Assembly: GCF_014207185.1 (NCBI RefSeq)
Contig: NZ_JACHCP010000002.1
Coordinates: 124,001 to 188,000, forward strand
From: Rhodanobacter sp. A1T4
Lineage (GTDB): Bacteria > Pseudomonadota > Gammaproteobacteria > Xanthomonadales > Rhodanobacteraceae
DNA: 64,000 nt
Direction of reading: 5' to 3'
The notes beneath the pieces were generated by a model. It was not told where the DNA came from and did not search any database. It saw nothing but the letters and a program-made list of their open reading frames with translations. Position 1 is the first letter of the stretch, and each line of letters opens with the position of its first letter. Below are positions 1-9,258 of the stretch, piece by piece. The position numbers and the translations under genes were made by a program.

Positions 1-1
1 G

Positions 2-1048
2 GGCTTGGCCGGTTACCGCGTAGCTGATCAATCCGGGCCGAGCCGGGATAACTTCACCACGCAGGTCTCGCCCTATGCCGCGAATGGCACCTTGTTGCCG
101 GGAGTACAGTCCAGTCCGGACGAAAAGCTGGGAGATTTCGACGGCAAGATCCAGGCTTACGGATTCCGTCTTTGTATCACTCAGCGCGACGACAACAAGC
201 TGCCGTTTCCCAAGCCCGTAAACTACCAGCCGGCCGATTATGCACTGCTGGCACGCCAACTCGAAGCACTAACGGTTGCCCATGGCCACGCACCTGATTT
301 GGGTGAATTAGTCAGCCTGGGAGCGCTGCCGAACGACAAATTCGACGTCAACGACTTGGGTGCGATTTCCACCGATGACCTTGGCTCAAGTTGGCGCTAT
401 CCGGCGGCTAACGCGGCGCAACGTGCCACGATCTGGCAAGCGCATTACGATTATGAGGCGGGTTTCTTTTATTTTCTCGGTCACGATCCGAGCGTACCCG
501 TTTCGCTGCGCAATGAAGTCAACAGCTACGGCTTGGCCAAAGATGAATTTATCGCCAATCACGGCTGGCCATGGCAACTCTACGTACGCGAATCGCGACG
601 CATGTTGGGCGAATATATCCTGACCGAGCGCGATCTTGAAAACGATCCGGTAATTGATCGAAGCAAAACAGATGCGATAGGCCTAGGTTCCTACGCCATG
701 GATATGCATAACGTGGAGCGCATCCCACTCTCCAATGGCCTAGTGCAGAACGAGGGCGGCACGTACGTGCCGGTCAAGGCGTATCAGATTCCGTACCGGA
801 GCCTGTTACCCATGCCGAGCGAAACCGACAACCTGCTGGTCACAGTGTGTTTGTCGGCCAGCCATGTCGCCTATGCTTCGTTACGCATGGAACCCCAGTA
901 CATGATCGTCGGCCACGCTGCAGGTCTTGCGGCGACGTTTGCCGTGCATGGGGATACTACCGTTTACCAAATTCCGCTGGCAGCCATGCAGGCGCAGCTG
1001 AAAACCGAGCATGCCGTGCTGGACATCCCGAACACAACTGCTCAGTAG
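2..1048 (+). CDS. FAD-dependent oxidoreductase, C-terminal part (cut by window start)
   Basis: The reading frame is open to the left edge, so the FAD-binding N-terminus lies outside the window; about 348 residues are visible. The sequence resembles the C-terminal half of the FAD-dependent oxidoreductase family PF12831. Recognisable parts are a Tyr/Phe-rich region near the start, a segment around residues 200-235 (RRMLGEYILTERD, SYAMDMHNVER) and a final segment (VCLSASHVAYASLRMEPQYM, then GHAAGLAA). That final segment is typical of the FAD/substrate-contacting end of this family. The substrate cannot be told from the sequence. It converges on the SUMF1-domain gene 96 bp downstream. The family call is fairly secure; a specific function is not. 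Confidence 0.75.
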   Translation, partial: GLAGYRVADQSGPSRDNFTTQVSPYAANGTLLPGVQSSPDEKLGDFDGKIQAYGFRLCITQRDDNKLPFPKPVNYQPADYALLARQLEALTVAHGHAPDLGELVSLGALPNDKFDVNDLGAISTDDLGSSWRYPAANAAQRATIWQAHYDYEAGFFYFLGHDPSVPVSLRNEVNSYGLAKDEFIANHGWPWQLYVRESRRMLGEYILTERDLENDPVIDRSKTDAIGLGSYAMDMHNVERIPLSNGLVQNEGGTYVPVKAYQIPYRSLLPMPSETDNLLVTVCLSASHVAYASLRMEPQYMIVGHAAGLAATFAVHGDTTVYQIPLAAMQAQLKTEHAVLDIPNTTAQ

Positions 1049-1095
1049 CTGGCAGTTACGGCACCTATGTAGCGCCCGACGCAAGCGGCAGTGCA

Positions 1096-1113
1096 GAGGT
1101 CGAACACGACCTC
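1096..1113. terminator. Weak hairpin between convergent genes
   Basis: A perfect 7-bp inverted repeat (GAGGTCG / CGACCTC) with an AACA loop lies between the convergent oxidoreductase and SUMF1-domain genes. It is followed by only a short T run on the + strand, so a terminator role is possible but weakly supported. Confidence 0.25.
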
Positions 1114-1144
1114 GATTTGTGCCGTCTATCCGTAGCGTCGGTGG

Positions 1145-3085
1145 CTACTGCAGTTCGCGCACCACGCGAAACCCGATCCGGCCACTGCGTACGCTGCCAT
1201 CGGTACCTTGACGATAGGCCGAATTCACCTGATCCGGTGAACTGCCCCACGAGCCGCCGCGCACCACGTGCGCACTGCAACCAGGGTTAAGCCACGCGCT
1301 GCCGTCATTGGGCGATCGCACGTAACTTTCGTGCCAGCAGTCCTGCACCCACTCCGAGACGTTGCCATCGATGTCGTAAAGACCGAATGGGTTGGACGCA
1401 AAGTGCATCACCGGCGCCGGACCCCAGTAGCCATCGCGATAGCCGCGAAAAGCGTTGCTCCAATGACGGCCGTTGCGCGAACGGTCGCCGGAGCCGGTGA
1501 GGTTTTCCACCAGTTTGGTCGGTGTGCCGTCGCCCCACCAGTAGCGCGTGCTGGTACCACCACGCAGCGCGTATTCGAATTCGGACTCATTCGGAAGCCG
1601 GTAGATTTTTCCGGTGCGCTGGCTGAGCCAGTCAGCGTAGGCCTTGGCGTCGTTCCACGAAATATTGATCACGGGCAGATCGTCTGCGGCCTTGTTGCCG
1701 ACGTAATCGTCCTGCCAGCTGGCACGCTCGTCATCATGCATAGCACCGCTGCGCTCGTCGTAGATGCTGGCGCCGCCCAACTTTATCGAGTCAGGCACGT
1801 AACCGCTGTTGCGCACAAACTCGCGGAACTGTCCGACAGTGATGGCGCTGCGTGCCATCGCAAAACCCTTGTCGAGGGTGACTGGGTGTTGCGGCTTTTG
1901 GTTCTGGCTGTAACCATCCTGATTGTCCGGCGCACCCATCTGGAAACTGCCGGTGGGAACCACCAGCATCGCCGGCGATTTGCCCGGCATATCGACGTAG
2001 CCATCGCTGAACACCTGACCGGGTTTGTAACCGGCGTAGAGCCGCGCATTGGTCAGCTGATTCTCGAACTCAGTCAGGCCGCTCAGGTTCGGGTTGATCT
2101 GCTGTGCCTGCGTCGCGAGCTTGCTGGCCAACGCAAGATTGCCGCCGTCCAGCGCCGAGTGCGCCTGTGCCAGCACACCGCTGGCACGCTGCTGGCGCAT
2201 GTCGTCGACACGCTTGCTCACATCCTGCATCTGTTGCGAACCGGGACGGATCGCCTGCGCTTCGGCAAGCGCCCGGTCCGCATCGACGAAATTGCTCTGG
2301 GCCAGACCGGCCAGCGCGCGATCGAGCACCGCGCGCTGCACCTGCATGATGCCCTGCTCAGCCACCGCGTTTTGCGGATCCAGCTTCTGCACCTGCCGAT
2401 ACATATCCAGCGCGCTGCCGTCGACCGGTTGATCGGCCTTGCCCTGCGCCAGCAAGGCTGCGCCTTTGGCCAGCATCGGCCGCACCTTGGTCAGGGTTTT
2501 CAGGTTGGCAGACAGCAGTGCGACATCCTCAGCCGCATTGGGCAGTGTACGTAGCGCATCGAGCTGATCTTTCGCTGCATCGGCATCGCCCACGGCAATA
2601 TCCTGATCGATGTCCGCGACGAGTCGTGCCTTCACATCGAACAGCCCCTGCGCGGCACGGCGACTGTCCGGCTTGGCTTTCAGCGCTTGCGCGAACAACG
2701 TAGCGGCACTGTTCTTGTCACCGGCCACCTGACCGGCCTGCAGTGCCTTGGCGGCACGCGTCAGCAAGTCTTGAACGGCCGGCGGATCGGCACTCAGCTG
2801 TTCGGGCAGGTCGGCCTTCTTTTTACTGTGCGCAACAATCACACTGGTGGAGGCGAGTGTCAGCGGTGGCCCGGCGTTGACCTCGGCGATCGCTGGGATG
2901 TCCGTTGGCGCGATATCTCTGCCCGGCACGGCCTCACCCATCGACATCGATCGGCGCGGCGCCTGCGTGGGATCGACATGCAGCAGGCGCGGGAAAAAGT
3001 GATACGTCAACGCAAATCCCAGCACAATGATGCCCGCCGCTCCGCCAAGCGCGCGCTGATTGCGCAGAATTGCATTGCTCGGCAT
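1145..3085 (-). CDS. Membrane-anchored repeat protein with SUMF1/FGE-like domain
   Basis: The start was set at the ATG at 3085 (646 aa) because AGGAC precedes it and a membrane segment follows directly; the longer frame would run into the promoter region of rnd. Residues about 12-31 form one hydrophobic segment. Residues about 105-345 are Ala/Leu/Gln-rich helical repeats resembling TPRs. Residues about 370-646 are a formylglycine-generating-enzyme-type (SUMF1, PF03781) domain with the expected signatures SFQMGAP, PVINISWNDA, RLPNESEFEYA, GNVSEWV and VRGGSW. The catalytic Cys pair of true formylglycine-generating enzymes is absent from the final segment, so this is probably a binding or structural version facing the periplasm. 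Its partner is unknown. It is divergent from rnd. Confidence 0.8.
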   Translation of the reverse strand: MPSNAILRNQRALGGAAGIIVLGFALTYHFFPRLLHVDPTQAPRRSMSMGEAVPGRDIAPTDIPAIAEVNAGPPLTLASTSVIVAHSKKKADLPEQLSADPPAVQDLLTRAAKALQAGQVAGDKNSAATLFAQALKAKPDSRRAAQGLFDVKARLVADIDQDIAVGDADAAKDQLDALRTLPNAAEDVALLSANLKTLTKVRPMLAKGAALLAQGKADQPVDGSALDMYRQVQKLDPQNAVAEQGIMQVQRAVLDRALAGLAQSNFVDADRALAEAQAIRPGSQQMQDVSKRVDDMRQQRASGVLAQAHSALDGGNLALASKLATQAQQINPNLSGLTEFENQLTNARLYAGYKPGQVFSDGYVDMPGKSPAMLVVPTGSFQMGAPDNQDGYSQNQKPQHPVTLDKGFAMARSAITVGQFREFVRNSGYVPDSIKLGGASIYDERSGAMHDDERASWQDDYVGNKAADDLPVINISWNDAKAYADWLSQRTGKIYRLPNESEFEYALRGGTSTRYWWGDGTPTKLVENLTGSGDRSRNGRHWSNAFRGYRDGYWGPAPVMHFASNPFGLYDIDGNVSEWVQDCWHESYVRSPNDGSAWLNPGCSAHVVRGGSWGSSPDQVNSAYRQGTDGSVRSGRIGFRVVRELQ

Positions 3086-3185
3086 GGATGGGCGTCCTGA
3101 GAGTGGCCTGTTATCGTGCGCTGCCCACCATAAGTACAAACCGCCGCCAGGGCAATGCATGCCCGGCGCTTTCAAAGGAAGTTTG

Positions 3186-4301
3186 ATGTCACTGCCCGAC
3201 ACCGCCAGCGCCGACTGGATTGATAATCGCGATGCGCTGCAGTCGTGGCTGGCCGGCATACCTGATGACGCGGCGATCGGCCTCGATACCGAGTTCATGC
3301 GCCGCAATACGTTTTATCCGCAACTGGCGCTGCTGCAGCTGGGTTGGAACGGCCGTCACGCGCTGATCGATCCGCTCGCCTTCGAGATCGGCGGCGCGCT
3401 GCAGCCGCTGCTCGGCGACGGTGCAGCCGTCACCATCATGCATAGCGCCAGCGAGGATCTGGAAACGCTGTCGCCGATGCTGCCGAACGGCCCGAAGATC
3501 TTGTTCGATACGCAAATCGCGGCGGCCTTTGTCGGCATGGGCCTGGGTATCAGCTACCGGGCGCTGGTCGCCGAGCTGGCCGGCGTGGAACTGGACAAGG
3601 GCGAGACGCGTTCGGACTGGATGCAGCGCCCGCTGACAGCGTCGCAAACCAGCTACGCCGCATTGGATGTGGTGTATCTGAAAACCATCCACGAGCAGCT
3701 CAGCGACCGGCTACACCAGCGCGACCGCAGTGCGTGGCACGCTGAAGATTGCGAGCGGCTGAAGCGTCGTGCCAGCCAGCGCGCTGGCGATCCGCAACCC
3801 CAGCGCGCCATGCGCGGCGCCGCCGACTGGACGCCCCCCCAGCAGGCATTGCTACGTCGGCTGCTGCTATGGCGCGACCGCAGCGCACGCCAGCTCGACG
3901 TGCCTCGCCCGTGGCTGCTGGACGATACACTTGCCCTGACCTTGGCCCAGCATCCACCCGGTAGCCCGAGTGAACTCGATCAGCGCAGCCGCGGCCAGCG
4001 TGCGTTGCGATCCGCCCAGCGCAGCGAGCTGTTCGATCTGCTCGTGCCGGCAGTCAGCACCGAAGAAATAACCGCGACCGCCAGTATTCCTGGCCATCCG
4101 CAAGGCGAAGCGAAAAAGGCGCTCGGCGCCATGAAGGACAGCGTTGACACCCTCGCCGGTGAGCTTGATCTGCCGCCCGGTTTGTTGTGCCCGCGAAAAG
4201 TATTGGAGGAATACGTCGTCACCACCGAGTGGCCGGAATTTCTCGACGGCTGGCGCCGCGACGTGTTGCACGACCGCCTCAGCAACCTTTTGCCCAACTA
4301 G
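3186..4301 (+). CDS. rnd: Ribonuclease D
   Basis: RNase D is a 3'-5' exoribonuclease that trims tRNA precursors and other small RNAs. The ATG at 3186 gives 371 aa, close to the E. coli length, and has AAGGAAG just upstream. The DEDD exonuclease motifs are visible: D-x-E in GLDTEFMR (about residues 33-40), the second Asp in HSASEDLETL, and the Y-x3-D motif in YAALDVVYL. An HRDC-like helical region follows (about 205-290). The divergent SUMF1-domain gene starts 100 bp upstream, so both promoters must lie in 3086-3185. Confidence 0.93.
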   Translation: MSLPDTASADWIDNRDALQSWLAGIPDDAAIGLDTEFMRRNTFYPQLALLQLGWNGRHALIDPLAFEIGGALQPLLGDGAAVTIMHSASEDLETLSPMLPNGPKILFDTQIAAAFVGMGLGISYRALVAELAGVELDKGETRSDWMQRPLTASQTSYAALDVVYLKTIHEQLSDRLHQRDRSAWHAEDCERLKRRASQRAGDPQPQRAMRGAADWTPPQQALLRRLLLWRDRSARQLDVPRPWLLDDTLALTLAQHPPGSPSELDQRSRGQRALRSAQRSELFDLLVPAVSTEEITATASIPGHPQGEAKKALGAMKDSVDTLAGELDLPPGLLCPRKVLEEYVVTTEWPEFLDGWRRDVLHDRLSNLLPN

Positions 4302-4360
4302 ATCTTGATATCCACCCCCTATCGGCTCGAAAGGCGGCACATGGCGAGCCCGGCAGGGCC

Positions 4361-4390
4361 TTGGCGAATCCCGCCACGCGCTGCTAACAT
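4361..4390 (+). promoter_or_regulatory. Sigma-70-type promoter of tRNA-Ala
   Basis: TTGGCG (4361-4366), an 18-bp spacer and TAACAT (4385-4390) sit just before the tRNA gene. The match and position suggest the tRNA has its own promoter. Inferred from consensus only. Confidence 0.5.
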
Positions 4391-4403
4391 CCTTGACTCA
4401 AGT

Positions 4404-4479
4404 GGGGCGGTAGCTCAGCTGGGAGAGCGCTGCGTTCGCAATGCAGAGGTCGTGGGTTCGATCCCCATCCGCTCCACCA
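4404..4479 (+). tRNA. tRNA-Ala (anticodon CGC)
   Basis: A 76-nt cloverleaf. The acceptor stem is GGGGCGG paired with CCGCTCC (one G-U). The D arm is GCTCAGCTGGGAGAGC. The anticodon stem is CTGCG/TGCAG around loop TTCGCAA, giving anticodon CGC (reads GCG, Ala). The T arm is GTGGG TTCGATC CCCAT. The CCA end is encoded (4477-4479). The downstream flank looks like a degraded integration site. Confidence 0.96.
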
Positions 4480-5150
4480 ATTACCCCGGGAAAGCAGCGT
4501 ATTACACCCTGCGGTGTGATGCGCTGTTTTGCTTCTTGGCTCGGATTAACGAAGACGCTTCACTACGCCTGCCCGGCCGATACGCATTTTCCCGGCAACA
4601 TCGTGCGCACGACCGATGTGTATACAGGTGGCTACGCGGGTGGGATGACGGCACATGTTCAGGTACACGCCCATTCCGCATAACGATCAACACGGCATCG
4701 TCATCTTGCGTATTTAGTGACACTCCACGTCGGGTTTAGCTGCTCGAAGCTTGCCTTGTGAAGCTCTTATCCGGGGTCGCAAACGACCGTGACAACCGTA
4801 TAACACCGACCAATCCATGCCAATGACCCATTTGAGTCACTGGCACGTATCGTGCTGCGATGCCATTTGAACAGCCACTTGGATATGATCGAAGTCAAGC
4901 TACAAATGGGGCACGAATCGACTTCTGGCGCCATGAGATATGACGTTCACCGAGCCTTGGCAGCAAATGCCTAAACTGGCTCGCTGTTGTCTGACGTCTT
5001 GAGATTGGGGCTGTCATTGAAGCGGCAATGGGACTGCGGGAAATAGCCGTCTATTGGCTATGTCTACGAATAACGATCTATCAAGTTGTAGACGAGGTTT
5101 CGCTATTCAAATAGATGAAAAATTGAATTTTCTTCTGTTAGATCCTTGCA
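4480..5150. other. Gene-poor region downstream of tRNA-Ala
   Basis: About 670 bp between tRNA-Ala and the GGDEF gene without a convincing complete gene. The second half is visibly richer in A and T than the neighbourhood. The only recognisable content is the integrase-like tail at 4828-4974. No second copy of the tRNA 3' end (att repeat) was found in this stretch. The last part (about 4975-5150) probably holds the promoter of the GGDEF gene, but no clear -35/-10 pair stands out. Confidence 0.5.
4828..4974 (+). pseudogene. Possible remnant of a tyrosine recombinase C-terminus
   Basis: A short open stretch with no start codon of its own ends in a stop at 4972-4974. It reads LDMIEVKLQMGHESTSGAMR followed by YDVHRALAANA. 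This has the layout of the end of phage-type tyrosine integrases: a helix, then G-H, then about 10 residues, R-Y and a terminal helix. The position, 350 bp after a tRNA gene, fits an old integrated element. The N-terminal domain and the R-x-x-H region are not present, so it is a decayed fragment at best. Confidence 0.35.
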
Positions 5151-5167
5151 TAAGGAAGACAAGATAA

Positions 5168-6913
5168 GTGGAGAGGTGGATCACATTAACGGCATCAGGT
5201 CGCTATCAACGACTCTGGGCTGGTTTCGTGCTTTGCCTGGTGTGGATGGGCTCCGTTCACGCATCCGCGCAGCTCAACGGTGCATGGCGTCCCGCTCTCT
5301 CAACAGATACGCCGCAAACGGTAATGCAGGAATACCTCGACGGTCAGCTCAAAGGCTTTGACCCATCGATTCTTCAGCGATTTCAGGTCAGCGCACTCGG
5401 AAGTTGGGTGGTCATCGTGCCAAAGCCGCCCTGGGATAACAACGAACGTGTATTGACGATTTATCCGCCGCCGTTCGATACGGTGACGGTGTACGAGCAA
5501 GACCAGACCACGGCACTGGCTCTGGACGATTTCAAGGTTTCCGCGCATGGTCATGGCCGGCTGGCCTGGCGCGTGCCGCTGAGCCAGGCCGCTTCGGTGC
5601 CTATCCTGCTGAAGTTCGAACCGTCCGTCACCTTGAGCGCACCGGTACGCTTTGAAATACAGCCATGGAACGAGTATCTGCAGCAGGATGCACAGTGGCT
5701 GGTTTTCGCCAGCGCCTGCTTTGCCATCATGCTGGCGATGGTGCTGATGGCCCTGTGTTTTGCCCTGATGCTGCGCGACATCACGTTTGCCTGGTATGCC
5801 GGCTTTATCCTCTGTTACACGTTCATCCAGGGCGTGCAGACCGGCTTCCTTTTCCACCCGCTCGAATGGGAATGGTTGTCCGGCATGGGCATGACGAGCG
5901 GTTCGATCGCCGTCGCACTATCGGTAGCATTTGCCTCGTTGTTCATGATGCGGTTTTGTGAACTGCGTACCCGCGCGCCACTCCTGCGCGTACCGGTTAT
6001 CGCGCTGGCCGTCGGCATGAGCCTGCTGGTGATGATGCGCTGCAGCCAGATCGCATTGCTCACCGACACGGCGCAGATCCTGCTCAACCCACTGCTGATG
6101 ATCGGCGCAGTGCTGCTCCTGCTGTCGGCCATCGCGGCCGGTATACGAGGTTCGCGACAAGCGTGGTTTTTCCTGCTCGGCTGGACGCCATTGCTGTTGC
6201 TCAACGCCATGACCAGTGCCCAGGCCAACGGCGCCCTGCCCAGTCTGGATTGGCTCAACGACGCCAGCCTGGCCGGCGGTGCATTTGAAGCCATCGTGCT
6301 GTCGCTGGGCCTCGCAGATCGGGCGCTGAGGCTACGCCAGGATCGCGACCTCGTGCGTGTGCTGGCTGATCACGATGCGCTGACCAATACCTTGAATCGC
6401 CGAGCATGGAGCGAGCGAGCCAACATTATTCTGAGCTCGGGCGAGCCACGCCCGGTTGCCCTGCTGTTTCTCGACCTTGATCACTTCAAGCTGCTGAACG
6501 ACTGCCAGGGCCATAACGCCGGAGATCGTGCGCTGGTGGCCGTTTCCAGAGCGCTGAGTGCCGAGCTGCGACCGACCGACATCTTCGGTCGCTACGGCGG
6601 CGAAGAATTCGTCGCACTGATTGATGGCACCACCGAAGAACACGCAATGCACGTGGCAACTCGCCTATGCCGCCGCGTGCATCGACTGGAAATTCCGGTC
6701 AACGAGAACGTTATGTTGAGCATCAGCATCGGTGTGGCCATGCGCCGGGACGACGACGACGTGGAATCACTGGCGGAACGTGCCGATCAGGCCATGTACA
6801 CCGCCAAACTCGGCGGTAGAAATCAGGTCAGTCTTTATAGTGGCATCAAGTCATCGGCAACATCTACGTCTTCCGGCTTGCACGTTGTTGAAAAGCGCCG
6901 CAGGGATATCTGA
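5168..6913 (+). CDS. Membrane diguanylate cyclase, 7TMR-DISM type sensor plus GGDEF
   Basis: Makes cyclic di-GMP from two GTP, probably in response to a periplasmic signal. The start is GTG at 5168 with AAGGAAG 9 nt upstream; 581 aa. Residues 1-34 look like a signal peptide. About 35-170 is a beta-rich periplasmic domain like 7TMR-DISMED2. About 175-390 holds a cluster of hydrophobic helices matching a 7TM region. About 395-560 is a GGDEF domain with the active-site motif RYGGEEF (GGEEF at 477-481) and an RPTD inhibitory site at 468-471, so product inhibition is expected. The gene stands alone and ends 20 bp from the convergent E1 gene. The ligand is unknown. Confidence 0.88.
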   Translation: MERWITLTASGRYQRLWAGFVLCLVWMGSVHASAQLNGAWRPALSTDTPQTVMQEYLDGQLKGFDPSILQRFQVSALGSWVVIVPKPPWDNNERVLTIYPPPFDTVTVYEQDQTTALALDDFKVSAHGHGRLAWRVPLSQAASVPILLKFEPSVTLSAPVRFEIQPWNEYLQQDAQWLVFASACFAIMLAMVLMALCFALMLRDITFAWYAGFILCYTFIQGVQTGFLFHPLEWEWLSGMGMTSGSIAVALSVAFASLFMMRFCELRTRAPLLRVPVIALAVGMSLLVMMRCSQIALLTDTAQILLNPLLMIGAVLLLLSAIAAGIRGSRQAWFFLLGWTPLLLLNAMTSAQANGALPSLDWLNDASLAGGAFEAIVLSLGLADRALRLRQDRDLVRVLADHDALTNTLNRRAWSERANIILSSGEPRPVALLFLDLDHFKLLNDCQGHNAGDRALVAVSRALSAELRPTDIFGRYGGEEFVALIDGTTEEHAMHVATRLCRRVHRLEIPVNENVMLSISIGVAMRRDDDDVESLAERADQAMYTAKLGGRNQVSLYSGIKSSATSTSSGLHVVEKRRRDI

Positions 6914-6933
6914 GTTCGGCATTGCAGCGAGCG

Positions 6934-9219
6934 CTATTGCGAGGCCAGCTGCTGTGCGGCTGCAACTATTTCAGCTTCGCCCGGCAACACCAGCAAGGCC
7001 GCCCCCGCCAACGGCGTGAAGGTGTCGGCGCCCACCACACGATGCATCGGCGTGGCGCCGCTGCCACCTTCCACGATAGCCGTGATCACGCCTTCGCCAA
7101 CGCCTGCGCTGCGCCGCCCCTCATCGAGCACGAGAATGCGTTTGGCCGTCTTGGCTTGAGCTGCGATAAACGCATTATTGAGTGGCGCCAGCCAGCGCAG
7201 GTCGACCACGCGAACCTTCCAGCAGTGATTTGCCTCGATGGTTTTGGCGGACCGCAACGCCATCGGTACGCCATTACCAAAGGTGAAGATCACCAGGTCG
7301 TTGGCCGACTCGTTGTAGACACGCCCCTCACCCAAGGTCATCGCCTGATCGAGCGCGGGATACGCGAACTGCCACTGGCCATCACCGGCTTCGTACAAAT
7401 CCTTGGTCATGTACAGCGCGATGGGTTCGAGGAACGCGCAGACGCGACCGTCAACTTTCGCCAGGGCCATCATCGTACGCAGCATCGTCGCCGCATCGTC
7501 GCCGCGACTGGAGCAACCGACCACCAGCCCCGGAATATCGCGCAAGGCGGTAATCGAGTTGTCGTTGTGAAAGTGTCCGCCAAAGCCTTTCTGGTAACCC
7601 AGTGAGGCCACACGCATCACCATCGGATTGCGGTACTGATCGTTGGAGAAAAACTGCAGCGATGCCGCTTCGCCACGAATCTGATCGCAGGCGTTGTGGA
7701 AATACGCCAGATACTGGATTTCCGGCAGTGGCAGCATGCCCATATTGGCGTAGCCCTGGGCCAGACCGAGAATCATCGTTTCGTCGAGCAGCGTGTTGAA
7801 CACGCGACTGCCCTTGAAAACCTTGTTCAATCCCTTGGTCACGGTGTAGACGCCACCCTTCTGCGCCACATCCTCGCCAAACAACAGCGACTGCGGATAC
7901 TTGGCCAGCAGGTCATGCAGCGCCTGATTGATCTGGATGGCCAGATGACGCGGCGGTTGGTTCTCTGGCAGCTTTGCTTCACTGCCGAATACGGCAAGGC
8001 GCTTGTCGACGTGATCAGCGCGCGTGGCTTCGGCCTTCACCGCTTCGGGCGTGTATGGTGCCAGCGGCTTCATTACGTCGATCAGCGAAGTGAGGCGCGG
8101 GCGCAAGTCGGCATCTTCGGCCGCCGCGAAACAGCGCTTGCGGGTGCTTTCATAGAGATTGAGCAGCGCGTCCTTGCTGTAAAGGCCGGACTCCAGCGCG
8201 ATACCCGCCGAACGCAGCAGTGGGTCGGTGGATTCCACACTGACCAGCTCCTCGATGCTGCGCCACTCAATCTCGAAATCGGTGCCGGCGTGTCCCATCA
8301 CGCGCGTCGTCTTCAGGTGCAGAAACGTCGGGCGACGTGTGCCGCGGCAATGCTCCACCGCGCGCCGCACTTGTGCATAGCCCTCCGCCAGATCCAGTCC
8401 GTCGGCAAAGAAATAATCGAGATTGGAGCGCTGCTGAAAATTGCTGGCGACCCAGCCGGTCGGCGTTTTCACCGAGATGCCGATGCCGTTGTCCTCGCAA
8501 ACGAAAAGCACCGGCGCCGGCAGCTTCTGGTATGCCGTCCACGCTGCCGTGTTGAACGCGGTCTGCGCCGTAGCGTGATTGCTCGATGCATCGCCGAACG
8601 AGCAAACGGTGATGCTGTCCTCGGGAATCGGCAAGGTATGGCCGATGCGCCGCGCCTGCTCGATCGCTACCGCGGTACCCAGTGCCTTGGGCAGGTGCGA
8701 GGCGATGGTCGACGTCTGCGGCAACACCCACAGCGGCTTGCTACCCCAAACCTTGTGACGGCCGCCCGAGGCCGGATCATCCTTGCTCGCCGCAAAGCTC
8801 AGCGCCGAATCCATCACGGGGTCACGTGGTTTTCCATCAGTGCCCGGCAACTTGCGGAAGCGCTCGGCCATGAAACCACCCGAGCGATAGTGCAGAAACG
8901 CCGGGTCGGTATGCCGGGTCAATCGCGCCACCATGGCATTGCCTTCGTGACCGCTGGAACCGATCGTATAGAACACCTTGTTCTGCACGCGCAGCACGCG
9001 CGCCATCAAGTCCAGATGGCGGCTGATCAGCTGCGATTCGAGCAATTCGCGAAAGCCGCGGGCGTCGAGCGCGCTGCCCGGCAGTACAGGCTGATCATCC
9101 CGCGGCACGTCATGCGCCTCGCCCTGCCACAGCTGTACGAACTCGATGAAGTTCTGATCGACGATCTCAGCTCGGTTGAAACCCTTGTGACGCGCGGCAA
9201 TGGCGAACGGAATGGACAT
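6934..9219 (-). CDS. Fused alpha/beta E1 component of a 2-oxoacid dehydrogenase
   Basis: A thiamine-diphosphate-dependent decarboxylase of the branched-chain/pyruvate E1 type, with alpha and beta subunits fused in one 761-aa chain. The alpha half (about 1-390) carries the ThDP/Mg motif around GDASSN (209-214) and EDNGIGIS (242-249). The beta half (about 410-761) has the segments LLFGEDVAQKGGVYTVTKGL and LDETMILGLAQGYANMG expected of E1-beta. No E2 or E3 gene is adjacent, so it must use subunits encoded elsewhere. It lies 39 bp after the GST gene on the same strand and may belong to the gcdH transcription unit. The substrate (branched-chain, pyruvate or 2-oxoadipate-like) cannot be fixed from the sequence. 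Confidence 0.85.
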   Translation of the reverse strand: MSIPFAIAARHKGFNRAEIVDQNFIEFVQLWQGEAHDVPRDDQPVLPGSALDARGFRELLESQLISRHLDLMARVLRVQNKVFYTIGSSGHEGNAMVARLTRHTDPAFLHYRSGGFMAERFRKLPGTDGKPRDPVMDSALSFAASKDDPASGGRHKVWGSKPLWVLPQTSTIASHLPKALGTAVAIEQARRIGHTLPIPEDSITVCSFGDASSNHATAQTAFNTAAWTAYQKLPAPVLFVCEDNGIGISVKTPTGWVASNFQQRSNLDYFFADGLDLAEGYAQVRRAVEHCRGTRRPTFLHLKTTRVMGHAGTDFEIEWRSIEELVSVESTDPLLRSAGIALESGLYSKDALLNLYESTRKRCFAAAEDADLRPRLTSLIDVMKPLAPYTPEAVKAEATRADHVDKRLAVFGSEAKLPENQPPRHLAIQINQALHDLLAKYPQSLLFGEDVAQKGGVYTVTKGLNKVFKGSRVFNTLLDETMILGLAQGYANMGMLPLPEIQYLAYFHNACDQIRGEAASLQFFSNDQYRNPMVMRVASLGYQKGFGGHFHNDNSITALRDIPGLVVGCSSRGDDAATMLRTMMALAKVDGRVCAFLEPIALYMTKDLYEAGDGQWQFAYPALDQAMTLGEGRVYNESANDLVIFTFGNGVPMALRSAKTIEANHCWKVRVVDLRWLAPLNNAFIAAQAKTAKRILVLDEGRRSAGVGEGVITAIVEGGSGATPMHRVVGADTFTPLAGAALLVLPGEAEIVAAAQQLASQ

Positions 9220-9258
9220 GAGCTCGATATCGGAATGATGAATGGGTTTGCGAAAAGG

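Noticed and set aside
1268-2554. Plus-strand frame of 428 codons opposite the SUMF1-domain gene
   Set aside because: Shadow frame; the minus strand shows full SUMF1 and repeat signatures.
4305-4739. Open frame covering the tRNA-Ala gene
   Set aside because: Runs through a certain tRNA gene; no sensible product or ribosome site.
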